DNA from: Dactylis glomerata
Lineage: Eukaryota > Streptophyta > Magnoliopsida > Poales > Poaceae
Direction of reading: 5' to 3'
Length of the DNA: 64,000 nucleotides
Assembly: GCA_007115705.1 (NCBI GenBank)
Contig: QXEO01000236.1
Coordinates: 1,172,642 to 1,236,641, forward strand
The notes under the pieces were generated by a model. It saw only the letters and a program-made list of their open reading frames with translations, was not told where the DNA came from and did no database searches. A program made the position numbers and the translations under genes. Positions 55,385-64,000 of the stretch are shown here, piece after piece (within the stretch, counting starts at the first letter, position 1; each line of letters starts with the position of its first letter).

Positions 55385-55576
55385 ATGTTTCCCTTAATCT
55401 TTTTAGCATGTTTATATGGGATGGGTTCTTATGCTAGGGATCCTATAGGAGAAACCTCTGCATGTAGTTCTCTGTTAAGCCTTGTGTATGGCATCAGAAC
55501 GAGAACCTTAGTTGTAGAGAAGTGTTCCCCTTGGGTGGAGCTGCCTGGGAAGACGATAAGAAATCAACCCATATAA
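55385..55576 (+). CDS. Small conserved leader ORF (63 codons) in the viral leader
   Basis: Present at the same place in all four promoter/leader copies (25919-25728 minus, 27939-28130, 29220-29411, 55385-55576) with very few residue changes. The first codon varies (ATG here, GTG or TTG elsewhere); the internal ATG of MGSYARDP is constant. Upstream ORFs in caulimovirid leaders guide ribosome shunting, usually as much shorter ORFs, so a coding role is unproven. Similarity may only reflect recent duplication. Confidence 0.3.
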   Translation: MFPLIFLACLYGMGSYARDPIGETSACSSLLSLVYGIRTRTLVVEKCSPWVELPGKTIRNQPI

Positions 55577-56009
55577 ATTTGATTAAAGAAATTTAGGGAA
55601 ATAAACTTAGCTACTCCTAAAGCAATATGGTGAAAAATATGGTGAGTATCGAGTAGGACAATACAACACTGCGCACACCCCGCTCGAATTGTTGGCCTCG
55701 ACAGCCATAAAGATCCTGTAGAATATACAAAAAATAATATTATAATCTGAATATTAAATTTACGTATTTATAATCGTTAATATAAAAGAATTTATTATCA
55801 CGCATAGTTCATATTTATCCCGCATATTTATTTATTTTACTGTATATTTTGTTGTGTATTTATATAGCCCAGCTATTCTACAACCGGTTGTAGATTAAAG
55901 ATCTACAACTGATTCTGAACTTTCTTGTACATGTGCTTAAACTTCTCGCTATAGTAGCTTGAACTTCTCGCTATTGTACATGCAATTTACATGTTTTGAT
56001 TATAATTTT

Positions 56010-56640
56010 TGAACCGTTTATCGGATTTACACAAATGATATATCGTTGGAAAGCTTATCAAATTCCGAAACTTTTATGTTTTGGAAGTTTTCTGAAATTC
56101 TATATATTTTTAAAGTTATTAAAAAAACTATTAATCAGATTTTCGCGACCATTTGTATTTTCGGAGATTATTTTTATCGCGGTTTTCATACCGTTCATCG
56201 GAATGATGCTTATGATATACCGTTGGATTCGTAAGGAAATTGCGAAACTTATTCATTTTAAGTATTTTTCGAAATTCTGGATGATTTAAAAGTAATTTTA
56301 AATATGGTAAAAAACTATTTCACAGATTTTCTATTTTCGGACACTATTTTGACTGGCATTTTCAAACCGTTTATCCGATTGATGCAAATGATATGGCATT
56401 AGAAAGCTATAGATTAGGCGCAACTTTTTCATATTGATCATTTTTGCAGATTTTTTACCATTTAAGAGCAGTTTTGAATATAGTTGATTCGGATTTCCAT
56501 ATTTCTCGATTTTGCATGAACTGTTTTTGCAATTACTTCTAAATGACTAATCGGAATGAAGTAAATGATATACCGTTCGAAAGATATTAAAATTGCGCAA
56601 CTTTTTTGTCAAGGTGATGTTTCCAAATTTTGCAAGGTTT
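56010..56640 (+). repeat. Four diverged repeats of about 175 bp in element C
   Basis: AACCGTTTATCGGATT and AAATGATATACCGTTGGAAAG-like text recurs near 56018, 56185, 56368 and 56545, each followed by a GCGCAACTTTTT-like piece. Homologous to the inverted series at 24500-25085. Confidence 0.7.
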
Positions 56641-56859
56641 AGGAATCATTTTAAAAAATAGTAAATAATAGAAATGACGCCCATATGCGAGCGATTTGAA
56701 TTTGGTATGGCTATGGTGGTTGAGTGGGGGCATGACGCCCTGTACAAGTGAAAGTAGACTCATATCATTGTATATGAAGTATTTATATGGTTTACTTGTG
56801 CAACGGGAACATATAGAAACGATTTTAATGGGTAGGATTTCCGCTTGGAAAAAAACAGA

Positions 56860-57970
56860 GTACTTGAACTGCTTCTCACATGCGGTTGAACTGCTCTGGA
56901 TGTGTAACTGAACTTATTTTGTGATTAAATTGAATGTTGACAAAATTTAACTTTTTAATTTCTTGCAATCGAACTTTCCTCTTGTTCAAAGTAAACTTAT
57001 GCTTAGAATAAACATAAATTTCCATAGTGGTAAAAAAGAAATCTGACAAAAGTGAAAATTCTAGCGTGTTTAAGGTGAATTGATGCATTTAGTGCATCCG
57101 TTGCATTCCTGAACTGTCTCGTCAGTGCGCCTGAACTGCCCTGAGTCATACCTATAGGTCACTTTCTCTGAACTGCCGCGTTAGTGCACCTGAACTGCCG
57201 AGTCAAGTTGCTGAACTGCATCGTTGGTGCGGCTGAACTTCTTGAAGTTTCGCTAGCCTGTACTTCCCTCGTTTGTACGCCTGAACTTCCTGGAGTTGCG
57301 GTCCTGAACTTTTTGAGCTAGTGCAACTGAACTTCTTGGAGACGCGTACCGCGGTCGAGTTTTCTAAACTGTCTTGTTAGTGCACTTGAACTTCCCGAAG
57401 TTCGCCCACCTGTACTTTCCTCGTTAGTGCGCCTGAACTTCCCATAGTAGCGTTCCTGAACTTCCGCGCTAGTACAGCTGAACTGCTTTGAGTCGCGTAT
57501 CACGGTTGAGTTTTCTAAAATGCCTTGTTAGTACACCTGAACTACCTCTAGCCACCACCTGCACTTCCCTCATAAGGCCACCTGAACTGTCTTGAGTAGC
57601 GCACTTGAACTTCTTTGGTTAGCGCTCTTGAACTGCCCGTGGTGGTAAAAAATAATTTCGATTTAAATAGAAAATTTAGCATATTTAAGCTGAACTGCCG
57701 TGTTTGGTGCGCCTGAACTTATATCACTCGCGCTCTTGAACTGCCCGTAGTGGTAAAAATTAAATATGATTTAAATAAAAATTCTTGCATATTCAAGGTA
57801 AACTGTCGCGTTTGGTGCGCCTGAACTTCGCCCACTCACGCTTCTGAACTATCCATGGTAGTAAAAATTAAATCCAATTTTAGATAAAATTTGTAACATG
57901 TTTAAGGTGAACTGCCATGTTTGGTGCGCCTAAACTTCCCCCTTTCGCGCTCCTGAATTGCTTGTAGTGC
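56860..57970 (+). repeat. CTGAACTKC motif array of element C
   Basis: More than 20 copies of TGAACT, usually followed by GC or TC and often preceded by GTGCGCC, spaced about 20-40 bp. Within 57660-57980 there is also a 110-bp tandem unit (GGTGAACTGCCRTGTTTGG) repeated about three times. Noncoding. Confidence 0.75.
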
Positions 57971-58099
57971 TAAAAATTAAATATTTTTTCTCTATAATTA
58001 TCACACAAACATATTTTAATTGTTAAAATGCTTCCCAAAATTTTGTCACCAGTTTTTAATTTGCAACCGAAAATTTTAAGGTAGCTCTCATAGGCATTA

Positions 58100-58735
58100 C
58101 AACACGCATCTCGCAGTTACTGAAAAGAGGAAATGGCACACAGGGCCTCGATCAGTGGTGTGGCTTGAACTGCGGTCGTCGACTAGGCGGAAGGCCAGTG
58201 GAGGGCCGGTGGTCTGCATCCACGCAGGTGAGAAAGGAAACGAAAACGGCGACTGCCGCTAGCAGGGCCGGGGCGGCGCACGGATAAGGCGGACGGGGCG
58301 GCGCGGGGGGCGGGGACACGGCTGCCGGGGCGGCGCCGGGACCAGGCTGCTGCGGCAGCGCGGGGTCACGGAATTCGGGGAGGCGCGGGGACGCGGCCGC
58401 CGGGGCGGTGTGGGGACGCGGCGTCCGGGGAGGCGCGCGGACACGGCGGCCGGGGATAGGCGCTCGGACGAAGCCTCCCGGCGGCAGTGCGGTAGCAGAT
58501 GAGAGCGGCCTCCTGTCGGCGGCTAGGGGAGCAGGAGGGCGGCGGCCTCCCGGTGGAGGTGCAGCGAGCAGAGGGGCGTGGCCTCCCCGGCTTCCCGCAC
58601 TGGTGCAGGCAGCAGGAGTAGCGCGGCCTCCCGTCGCCGTCGCGGGAAGAAGGTGGGGTGGGATCGCTAGAGGTCGGGGTAGGGTTCGGTTAGGAAGAGA
58701 TAAGGCCGGTTCGGCTTTTTTCCAGTGGAATCACC
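58100..58735. other. GC-rich block of element C
   Basis: Very G/C-rich (many CGGGG and GGCGGC runs), producing overlapping open frames on both strands (58408-58815 plus, 58259-58444 minus) with no recognisable protein. Position and composition resemble the GC-rich block of element B, perhaps a captured promoter or first exon. Confidence 0.4.
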
Positions 58736-58810
58736 TCTATATAGGGACAATCGGTTGTAGATTCTTAGTCTACAACCGGTTTTATAATAGATCTACCCTA
58801 TATATATATA

Positions 58811-59454
58811 GGTAAAATAACCAGGGCACCAAGGTTCTTGGGCACCATGCTCAATACGTACAAAATACGTGATGTTTTGTACATACCCTGAGGTATCTAT
58901 GATTTTTACATATCTAGTAGACATGAATGGGGTATGTATACCCTAGGTATGGTGTTTTTTTGGCATATATACCTTGGGTATATAAAAAATATGTATATAT
59001 ACGTAATCTGGGTAAATATATATTGGGTATGTATATCCTTGGTATACGTATCTTGGGTATGCATATCTTGGATATGTATGAGTTGGGTATATGTATCTTG
59101 GGTATGTATATCCTTGGGTATGCATAATTATAAGCAAAACGTATGTATTTGAGGCATGTATATCTAAGATACGTATACCCAACTCATACATACCCAAGAT
59201 ATGCATACCCAAGATACATATACCCGGGATACACATACCCAATATATACATACCCAGATTACGTATATATATGTATTTTTTACATACTCAAGGTATACAT
59301 GCCAAAAAAACACCATACCTAGGGTATACATACCCCATTTATGTCTACTAGATATGTATAAATTATACATACCTCGGGGTATATACAAAACATCACGTAT
59401 TTTGTACGTATTGAGCATGGTGCCCAGGCACCTTGGTGCCCTGGTTATTTTACC
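58811..59454. mobile_element. Element D: 644-bp foldback (MITE-like) element
   Basis: Begins GGTAAAATAACCAGGGCACC and ends with its inverse complement. The two arms pair over about 300 bp each around a short loop near 59110-59160. The arms are filled with GGGTATGTATA-type repeats. It sits between CTATATATATATA and TATAGATATAGATATA. Open frames on both strands are by-products of the symmetry. Transcripts would form a long hairpin, a possible source of small RNAs. Confidence 0.85.
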
Positions 59455-61312
59455 TATAGATATAGATATAAAGTTGATGGGATTTAGAGCTCCACCAGCC
59501 CTGCCATGTCAGCGTACACTGTTCATGTGAACGGTACAATCCTACAATTTAGTTAACATTACGGACGCTGACAGCTCAAACAGCTTACGTTAATTTTTAC
59601 CAATAATTTTTCTGTAATTAATTTTTGGCTGAAGGATTTAGAGCTCTCACAAAGCTCCACGTTCACGTTCATTGTTTACGTGAACAGTACCAGTGGATGA
59701 AAAGTAATTTCTGTGATTTGGACCCTTAGATCTTCATCTGACTGCTCAAACAGCTTACGTTAATTTTTACCAATAATTTTTTTGTAATTAATTTTCGGTA
59801 CAATCATCGGCGCTTCAATAATGTCGCGGGCAACGAAAACAACCCATTGTGGAAATTTTCTTGCAGTACATTTTTCCATAGTAGTTTTCTAATAAATACA
59901 TGATAAAATTATTCTTTATTTGTCCTATCTATATTACCAATAATTTCTTGACAATATTTTTTCGATGGTGCACTTTCGGTAATTTTCCGATGGTAACTTC
60001 TTTATACAAACCTTAGTGCCGACAACAATTTACCAACGGTAATTATCCAACACTAATCCTTCGGTGGCGCGAATTTATTGATGCTAATTTCCTAGAAGAG
60101 TTCATTCAATAGTGTAAATTACCTAATTCTACAATAGCTTTGGGATCATCAGTGATTCTTTAATGATATCATGTATAGCCAAAACTGCCCACTAAATTAA
60201 TTTTTGACGTAAATTTTTCCGCAGTGGTTTCTAAATATAGTATGAACAGTGCTTAAGATTTCCTAGCTGTGATTTTTTGATACAAACCAGATCATGTAGT
60301 AAGTTCACAATGGTATACTCATCAATGGTTCTTTAATGATGATGCACAATTTTCCGCTGATAATTTTTTGACATCATTTTTGATGTTTCACCCACGGTAA
60401 TTCTTCAATAGTAACTTTCAACACAAACATTCAGTACCGACAATAATTTATCAATGATAATTACCCAGTGCTAATCTTTGAGCGGTGCATAATTCATTGA
60501 TGGTTATTTCCTAGCAGAGTTCGTTCAGTGGTGCAAATTGTCTTCTTTTACACAAGCTTTGGGGTTCTCCTACGGATAAGTTCGATAACCAAAATACTCC
60601 ACCACTACATAATGCCACTATCTTCTTCTACGGATCGGCTAAAGTTTTTCTAAAAATAATTTCTTGCCATTCATTCCTCGGCAGTTATTTAATGGGAATA
60701 ATTCACTATCCATGGCCTCATTTTAAGTGGGGAATATTTCTATAGTATCTTCAGAAAAATATACGCACTCAATCGTTTCGTTTTCTTCTTCTGCAGTACA
60801 TTAGTCTACTTTTACCAGTGGAAATACTACTATTTACTTTAAAAATGTGTTGCACCGTTCAACGTCTATTTTATTCAAAAAATAACAATGCATATTTCAA
60901 AAAATACTTGATTTTCATCATCTCTTTTATTCGGCAAACATACAACTGCAGTCTTCTAAAATGATTTCTGAAAATACTTTGATATTCATCTCAGCATTTA
61001 CTGTAAAAATATATTAGCTCTTCAAACTCAGAGCGGTGAAGGAAAAGTAATTAAAACTACCTTTGAAGAAACCGGCTCTGCCTGTCATCTATTGCCTCTT
61101 AAGCCATGCTCACTCCGGGCACTACAACAGCCCCACTTCGAACACTGCACCTGCATTGTAGTACTACTTCCATACAGCCGTCTCTTTTCCATGATCACTC
61201 AGTGATTTTTGTTCATACTACCCTTCTTTTTCATCGCTTCACGACCATTTACACGGGCACGATAAAATATTTCCAAACCACAAGGGGATCACAGACACTT
61301 CCAGCATTCCTA
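59455..61312. other. Unassigned AT-rich sequence
   Basis: No credible gene. A direct repeat of about 52 bp (GCTCAAACAGCTTACG...) lies at 59574-59625 and 59744-59795, with related GGATTTAGAGCTC text before each. Probably a non-autonomous transposon remnant; I could not define its ends. Confidence 0.4.
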
Positions 61313-61724
61313 TCTATACATATATAAAAGACAACCAAAAAACAAACTCTAACCACTAACTACTTCTACTATAAGATTGGCATGACGGGCACAAAATTTT
61401 CATTTGGGCTTCACCAGTTTAAAAGGTAGATATGAAATTGGTCAAAATACGCACTCAAAAGAATATCGAGATTCTCCTACGGTAACTTTGAGAAGATTTT
61501 TGTTTTAAGCTTCAATTTTTAAAATATAGGTACGCAGAGGCTAAAAAAAGAACACTCCAAATAAGTAAATACTTCAACCCGTGTAATTCACTCCACCGGT
61601 AATTTTGGCTATAATTATCTGATAGTATTTTCCAACGGGGCATCAACAAAAACACTCTAAATGAATAATAAACTACTACAAATAACACCACGGGCGCGGC
61701 ATGCCGCCGCGGCAAATTTCCTAG
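61313..61724 (+). mobile_element. Short non-autonomous Helitron candidate
   Basis: The 5' end TCTATACATATATAAAAG follows an A; the 3' end CTAG (61721-61724) precedes a T, with a GC hairpin GCGGCATGCCGC (61697-61708) about 12 bases upstream. This meets the Helitron rules (A/T insertion, TC start, hairpin, CTRR end). It carries no helicase. The 5' boundary is less sure than the 3' end. Confidence 0.55.
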
Positions 61725-61750
61725 TATATATATATATATATATATATATA
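61725..61750. repeat. (TA)n tract between the Helitron candidate and element E
   Basis: About 13 TA units, followed by the GAAACGCTATTC terminus. Confidence 0.88.
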
Positions 61751-62048
61751 GAAACGCTATTCAGCACCCAGGACACAGAATAGTTATTATGCACCCAACG
61801 TAATTTTACGTTGTTATAACTAATAATTTTATATTTGTATACTAATAATTACATTTGTATTGACTCATAACAAAAAAAATTGATATAAAAAACATAGTGT
61901 ATGAGTCATTACAGTGTAAAATAACACAAAAATACATATTTTACGTCATATTTTTTTTACAACATGTAAATAATTTTTTACGTTATTTTTATTTTTTTCT
62001 TATGTTCTACTCGAGTTTCGAAGTAAGTCAAAATACGTATTTTACCTC
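61751..62048 (+). mobile_element. Element E: terminus of another TA-associated element
   Basis: Starts GAAACGCTATTCAGCACCC, then GAATAGTTATTATGCACCC, so the half-site repeat design is present with a CACCC half-site. The next 250 bp are AT-rich with recurring TTTTACGT. No matching far end in the window; element F lies inside it or truncates it. Confidence 0.45.
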
Positions 62049-62202
62049 CGCTATTCTGCAACCGGTTGCAGAATCGCTATTCTGCAACCCCCCCTCTCAG
62101 CCACCCTGAAATAAATCCGACTGATTGAACTTCATTTTTTGCTAAATGTGAACTTCATTCGTAAACTTCAAGCAACCCCCAACGTGAAATTTTTAAGCGG
62201 AC

Positions 62203-62230
62203 CGGGGGGGTTGGGGGGGGGGACCCCCCC
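62203..62230. repeat. G-run/C-run block in element F
   Basis: GGGGGGG TT GGGGGGGGGG ACCCCCCC. Reverse-complemented it matches 20606-20640 of element A, including a nearby TTAATGAC. Confidence 0.7.
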
Positions 62231-62809
62231 ATATTTGTTCAGACATTTTGTTATGTGGGTCATTAACTGGCGCATTAACTGGCGCAGGAGTTCTGTCTGA
62301 GCCAACCCCCTCTTTCCCAAAACCGTCCTCCCTCCCGCGCCGTCGATGGAACCACCGATCCTGCGCGTCATCTCCATCCCCTTATCCTCCCCATCCGCGT
62401 GCTCTTCCCCCCACATTCAGCGGTTGTGTGCCCTGGCGCAACTTTTTTGCAGTTGGGTTCTGCTCGGAGGGTGCGTATCCGCGGGGTTTCTCCGCTGCCA
62501 TTTTCGTTCTCGTCGTCGGCGGGCGATTTATTTAGGTTTTTATCTTCTTCCTCGCGGCTACATCTTCCTATCCCGCTTTAATCTCTGCTCTGAATCCGGT
62601 ATATCGCCCTTGCTGTGTCTGTAACTCCATGCGCCCTTACTTTCTTCAGGTTTAGGTTTTCCCTTCCAGATCTGTTCTTCGAGGTTATCTCTACAATCCG
62701 ATGGACCCCCACCTGACGGCAGGTGATATGTCCTTCCTCCTATCTACCTTTTCTTACAATTTTTACTAGTGAAATGTAATTTCTCTTTTCTGTATCTAGG
62801 GTTTGTTTC

Positions 62810-64000
62810 TTTTTTTGCTTATGTGTTGTTGTGCCTGCAAACTGATTGTTTTGTTTGTTCAATTACCCCCGAGAACACAATGTGTGTTGTTGTTCGATAT
62901 ATGCAATTTGTTCTCTATGTTTTTCATTTTTAAACTAGATGTGAACTGCAGTTACTAGTTTTGTGAACTGCAATTACTTTTTTTGATACTATGGTTTTTA
63001 TGTGTTTTTGTGTGCTTGCATGCTGGTAGTTAATATGTTCAATTACCCCCTTTAAACACCATGTGTGTAGTTGTTTCAATATGCAATGTTATTTGTTGTG
63101 TGATTCATATATACTATTTGTGAACTGCAGATGTGATTTATGTTCTTCATATCTTTTCCATGAGATCCTGGTGTTGGTGTGTTATTGTTTTCTTTTGTAC
63201 TATGTGTTCTTTTTTGTGTGTATCTGAACTTTAAATTATGTATATTATGAACTTCATTCTTCTTTTATTTTTGTTACATACATTTTTGGGTGCTTTTTCT
63301 GTGTTGATCCCATGTTATCTTTTCATATAATGTGTTTTTTTGCTGACTGTGAACTTGAAATCTTTTATATAGTGAACTTCAGTTTTACTGTTCGATCTGT
63401 TCATTATATAATTTGTGTTAACTATTCCTTTTTTCTGGCAGTTTTTATGTTTTCTTTTTTAATGTGTTTTTGTGTGCCTGCATGCTGGTATTTAGTATGT
63501 TTCAATTACCCCCTTGAACACTATGTGTGTAGTTGTTTTCAATATGCACTGTTTTCTGTGTGTTTTCATATATTTTACTAGTTGCGGACCGTGGTTTTGT
63601 TTTCATATATACTAGTTGCTGTATGTGTTGTTTTGTGCCTGCAAACTTATTGTTTTGTTTTATTCAATTACCCTGTGAAAACACAATTTTTTTCATTTTT
63701 AAACTATATATGAACTGCAGTTACTTGTTTTGTGAACTTCAGTTACTAGTTTTTTGAACTGCATTTTCTCCTTTTCTGTTTATATGGTTTATATGTGTTT
63801 TTTTGTGTGCCTACATGATGGTAGTTAGTATGTTCAATTACCCCCTTTTTTAAACACTATGTGTGTATTTGTTTTCAATATGCAATGTTATTGTTGTGTG
63901 TTTCATATATACTAGTTGTGAACTGCGGGTGTGATTTTTGTTCTTCATATCTTTTCCATGAGATCCTGGTGTTGGTGTGTTTTATTTTTTATGTTTGTAC
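62810..64000. repeat. Tandem repeat of about 800 bp in element F
   Basis: TGCCTGCAAACT text recurs at about 62835 and 63638, and TTCCATGAGATCCTGGTG at about 63157 and 63955, both about 800 bp apart. Shorter TTCAATTACCCCC units recur within. The second copy continues past the window. Noncoding in appearance. Confidence 0.65.

Larger units (their letters stand above)
25284..55860 (+). other. Endogenous pararetrovirus (Caulimoviridae) locus, rearranged and twice interrupted
   Basis: Viral DNA from a (TA)n tract to a TATATA junction. Order: a short forward promoter-region fragment (25284-25428); an inverted promoter/leader copy (25430-26738); the 3' end of the last ORF (26739-27088); two forward promoter/leader copies; then one genome-length unit starting at the primer site (29698) and running through five ORF positions to a final promoter/leader copy (54526-55860). 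The Athila and copia elements sit inside that unit. Viral sequence in the unit totals about 8.1 kb, normal for the family. A double Cys motif in the coat region points to the badnavirus/tungrovirus side, but the separate movement-protein ORF and the viroplasmin-like ORF do not fit those genera. The unclassified grass group called orendoviruses is a candidate. This copy is broken. Confidence 0.85.
54526..55860 (+). repeat. Viral promoter/leader region at the 3' end of the genome-length unit
   Basis: Fourth copy. Runs from the last stop to GTTGTGTATT, a few bases before the primer site would start, and is then replaced by TATATAGCCC of element C. Contains the TATA box, a (GTA)n(CCA)n stretch near 55215, the leader ORF and an AATAAA at about 55597. 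It is AT-rich near both ends. Confidence 0.85.
55867..58798 (+). mobile_element. Element C: 2.9-kb non-autonomous TIR element between TA tracts
   Basis: Inverted ends: left GCTATTCTACAACCGGTTG then TAGATTAAAGATCTACAACTG (55872-55912); right, on minus, CTATTATAAAACCGGTTG then TAGACTAAGAATCTACAAC (58748-58790). Flanked by TATATA (55861-55866) and CTATATATATATA (58799-58810). Order from left: end, four repeats of about 175 bp, GAACT array, GC-rich block, end. This mirrors element B. No transposase or recognisable gene; ORFs are short. Confidence 0.72.
62049..64000 (+). mobile_element. Element F: left part of a related TIR element, runs off the window
   Basis: Left end GCTATTCTGCAACCGGTTGC, then AGAATCGCTATTCTGCAACC: palindrome plus half-site repeat. 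A G-run/C-run block (62203-62230) follows, homologous to that of element A, then a GC-rich leader and an ATG at 62701 (MDPHLTA) with a GT donor, possibly a first exon. From 62930 on, TGAACTGCA and GAACTTCA recur, as in the introns of element A. By analogy F may carry a ULP1-like gene to the right, outside the window; this is inference. Confidence 0.5.

Noticed and set aside
56860..57970. CRISPR-like regularly spaced short repeats
   Set aside because: Repeats are 6-10 bp, irregularly spaced and diverged, in a plant transposon with no cas genes.
58927..59351. Several open frames rich in Tyr, Ile and Gly on both strands
   Set aside because: By-products of the GGGTATGTATA repeats in the foldback element.

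Overview
The window is repeat-rich grass DNA, almost certainly from a Triticeae genome (wheat, barley or Aegilops group). Evidence: a Ty1/copia element whose LTR begins TGTTGGAATTATGCCC (BARE/Angela-type terminus), a Gypsy LTR beginning TGATACGTCTCAAACG, and Athila-type Gypsy elements with the tRNA-Asp primer site TGGCGCCGTTGCCGGGGA. I see no ordinary host gene and no rRNA, tRNA or CRISPR. Every long open frame belongs to a transposon or to an old virus copy. Element letters A-F are my own working labels.

Layout. 1-9025: retrotransposon fragments, split at 2978-6650 by a complete small LTR retrotransposon that carries one intact 1,050-residue frame of unknown function. 9026-12055: the 3' part, LTR and primer site of an older Gypsy element. 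12056-21259 (element A): a transposon with a decayed minus-strand multi-exon gene whose exons splice in phase into a protein with two ULP1-like (C48) protease regions. 21274-25238 (element B): a related TIR element containing a truncated LINE. 25284-55860: an integrated caulimovirid (endogenous pararetrovirus) flanked by TA repeats. It has extra direct and inverted copies of its promoter/leader region on the left and one genome-length unit that carries two later insertions: a young Athila Gypsy element (29837-39173) and a copia element (43823-52508). 55867-58798 (element C), 58811-59454 (D, a 644-bp foldback), about 61751 (E) and about 62050 to the window end (F) are further TIR-type elements. 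A short Helitron candidate lies at 61313-61724.

Two things stand out. First, the virus combines a badnavirus/tungrovirus-type double Cys motif in its coat region with a separate movement-protein ORF and a downstream viroplasmin-like ORF. Second, A, B, C, E and F share a recognisable end design (a GCTATTC-type end, a short palindrome, then a repeat of the half-site), abut (TA)n tracts, and fill their noncoding parts with a short GAAC- or GTAC-core motif. The virus lies in the same kind of TA tract, so the right half of the window is a chain of TA-associated insertions.

Relative ages from LTR differences counted by eye: Athila 3 in 1,254 bp, the small LTR element 1 in 298 bp, copia about 19 in about 1,723 bp. 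The virus predates both elements inside it. The viral copy is broken by both insertions and by an in-frame stop in its last ORF.
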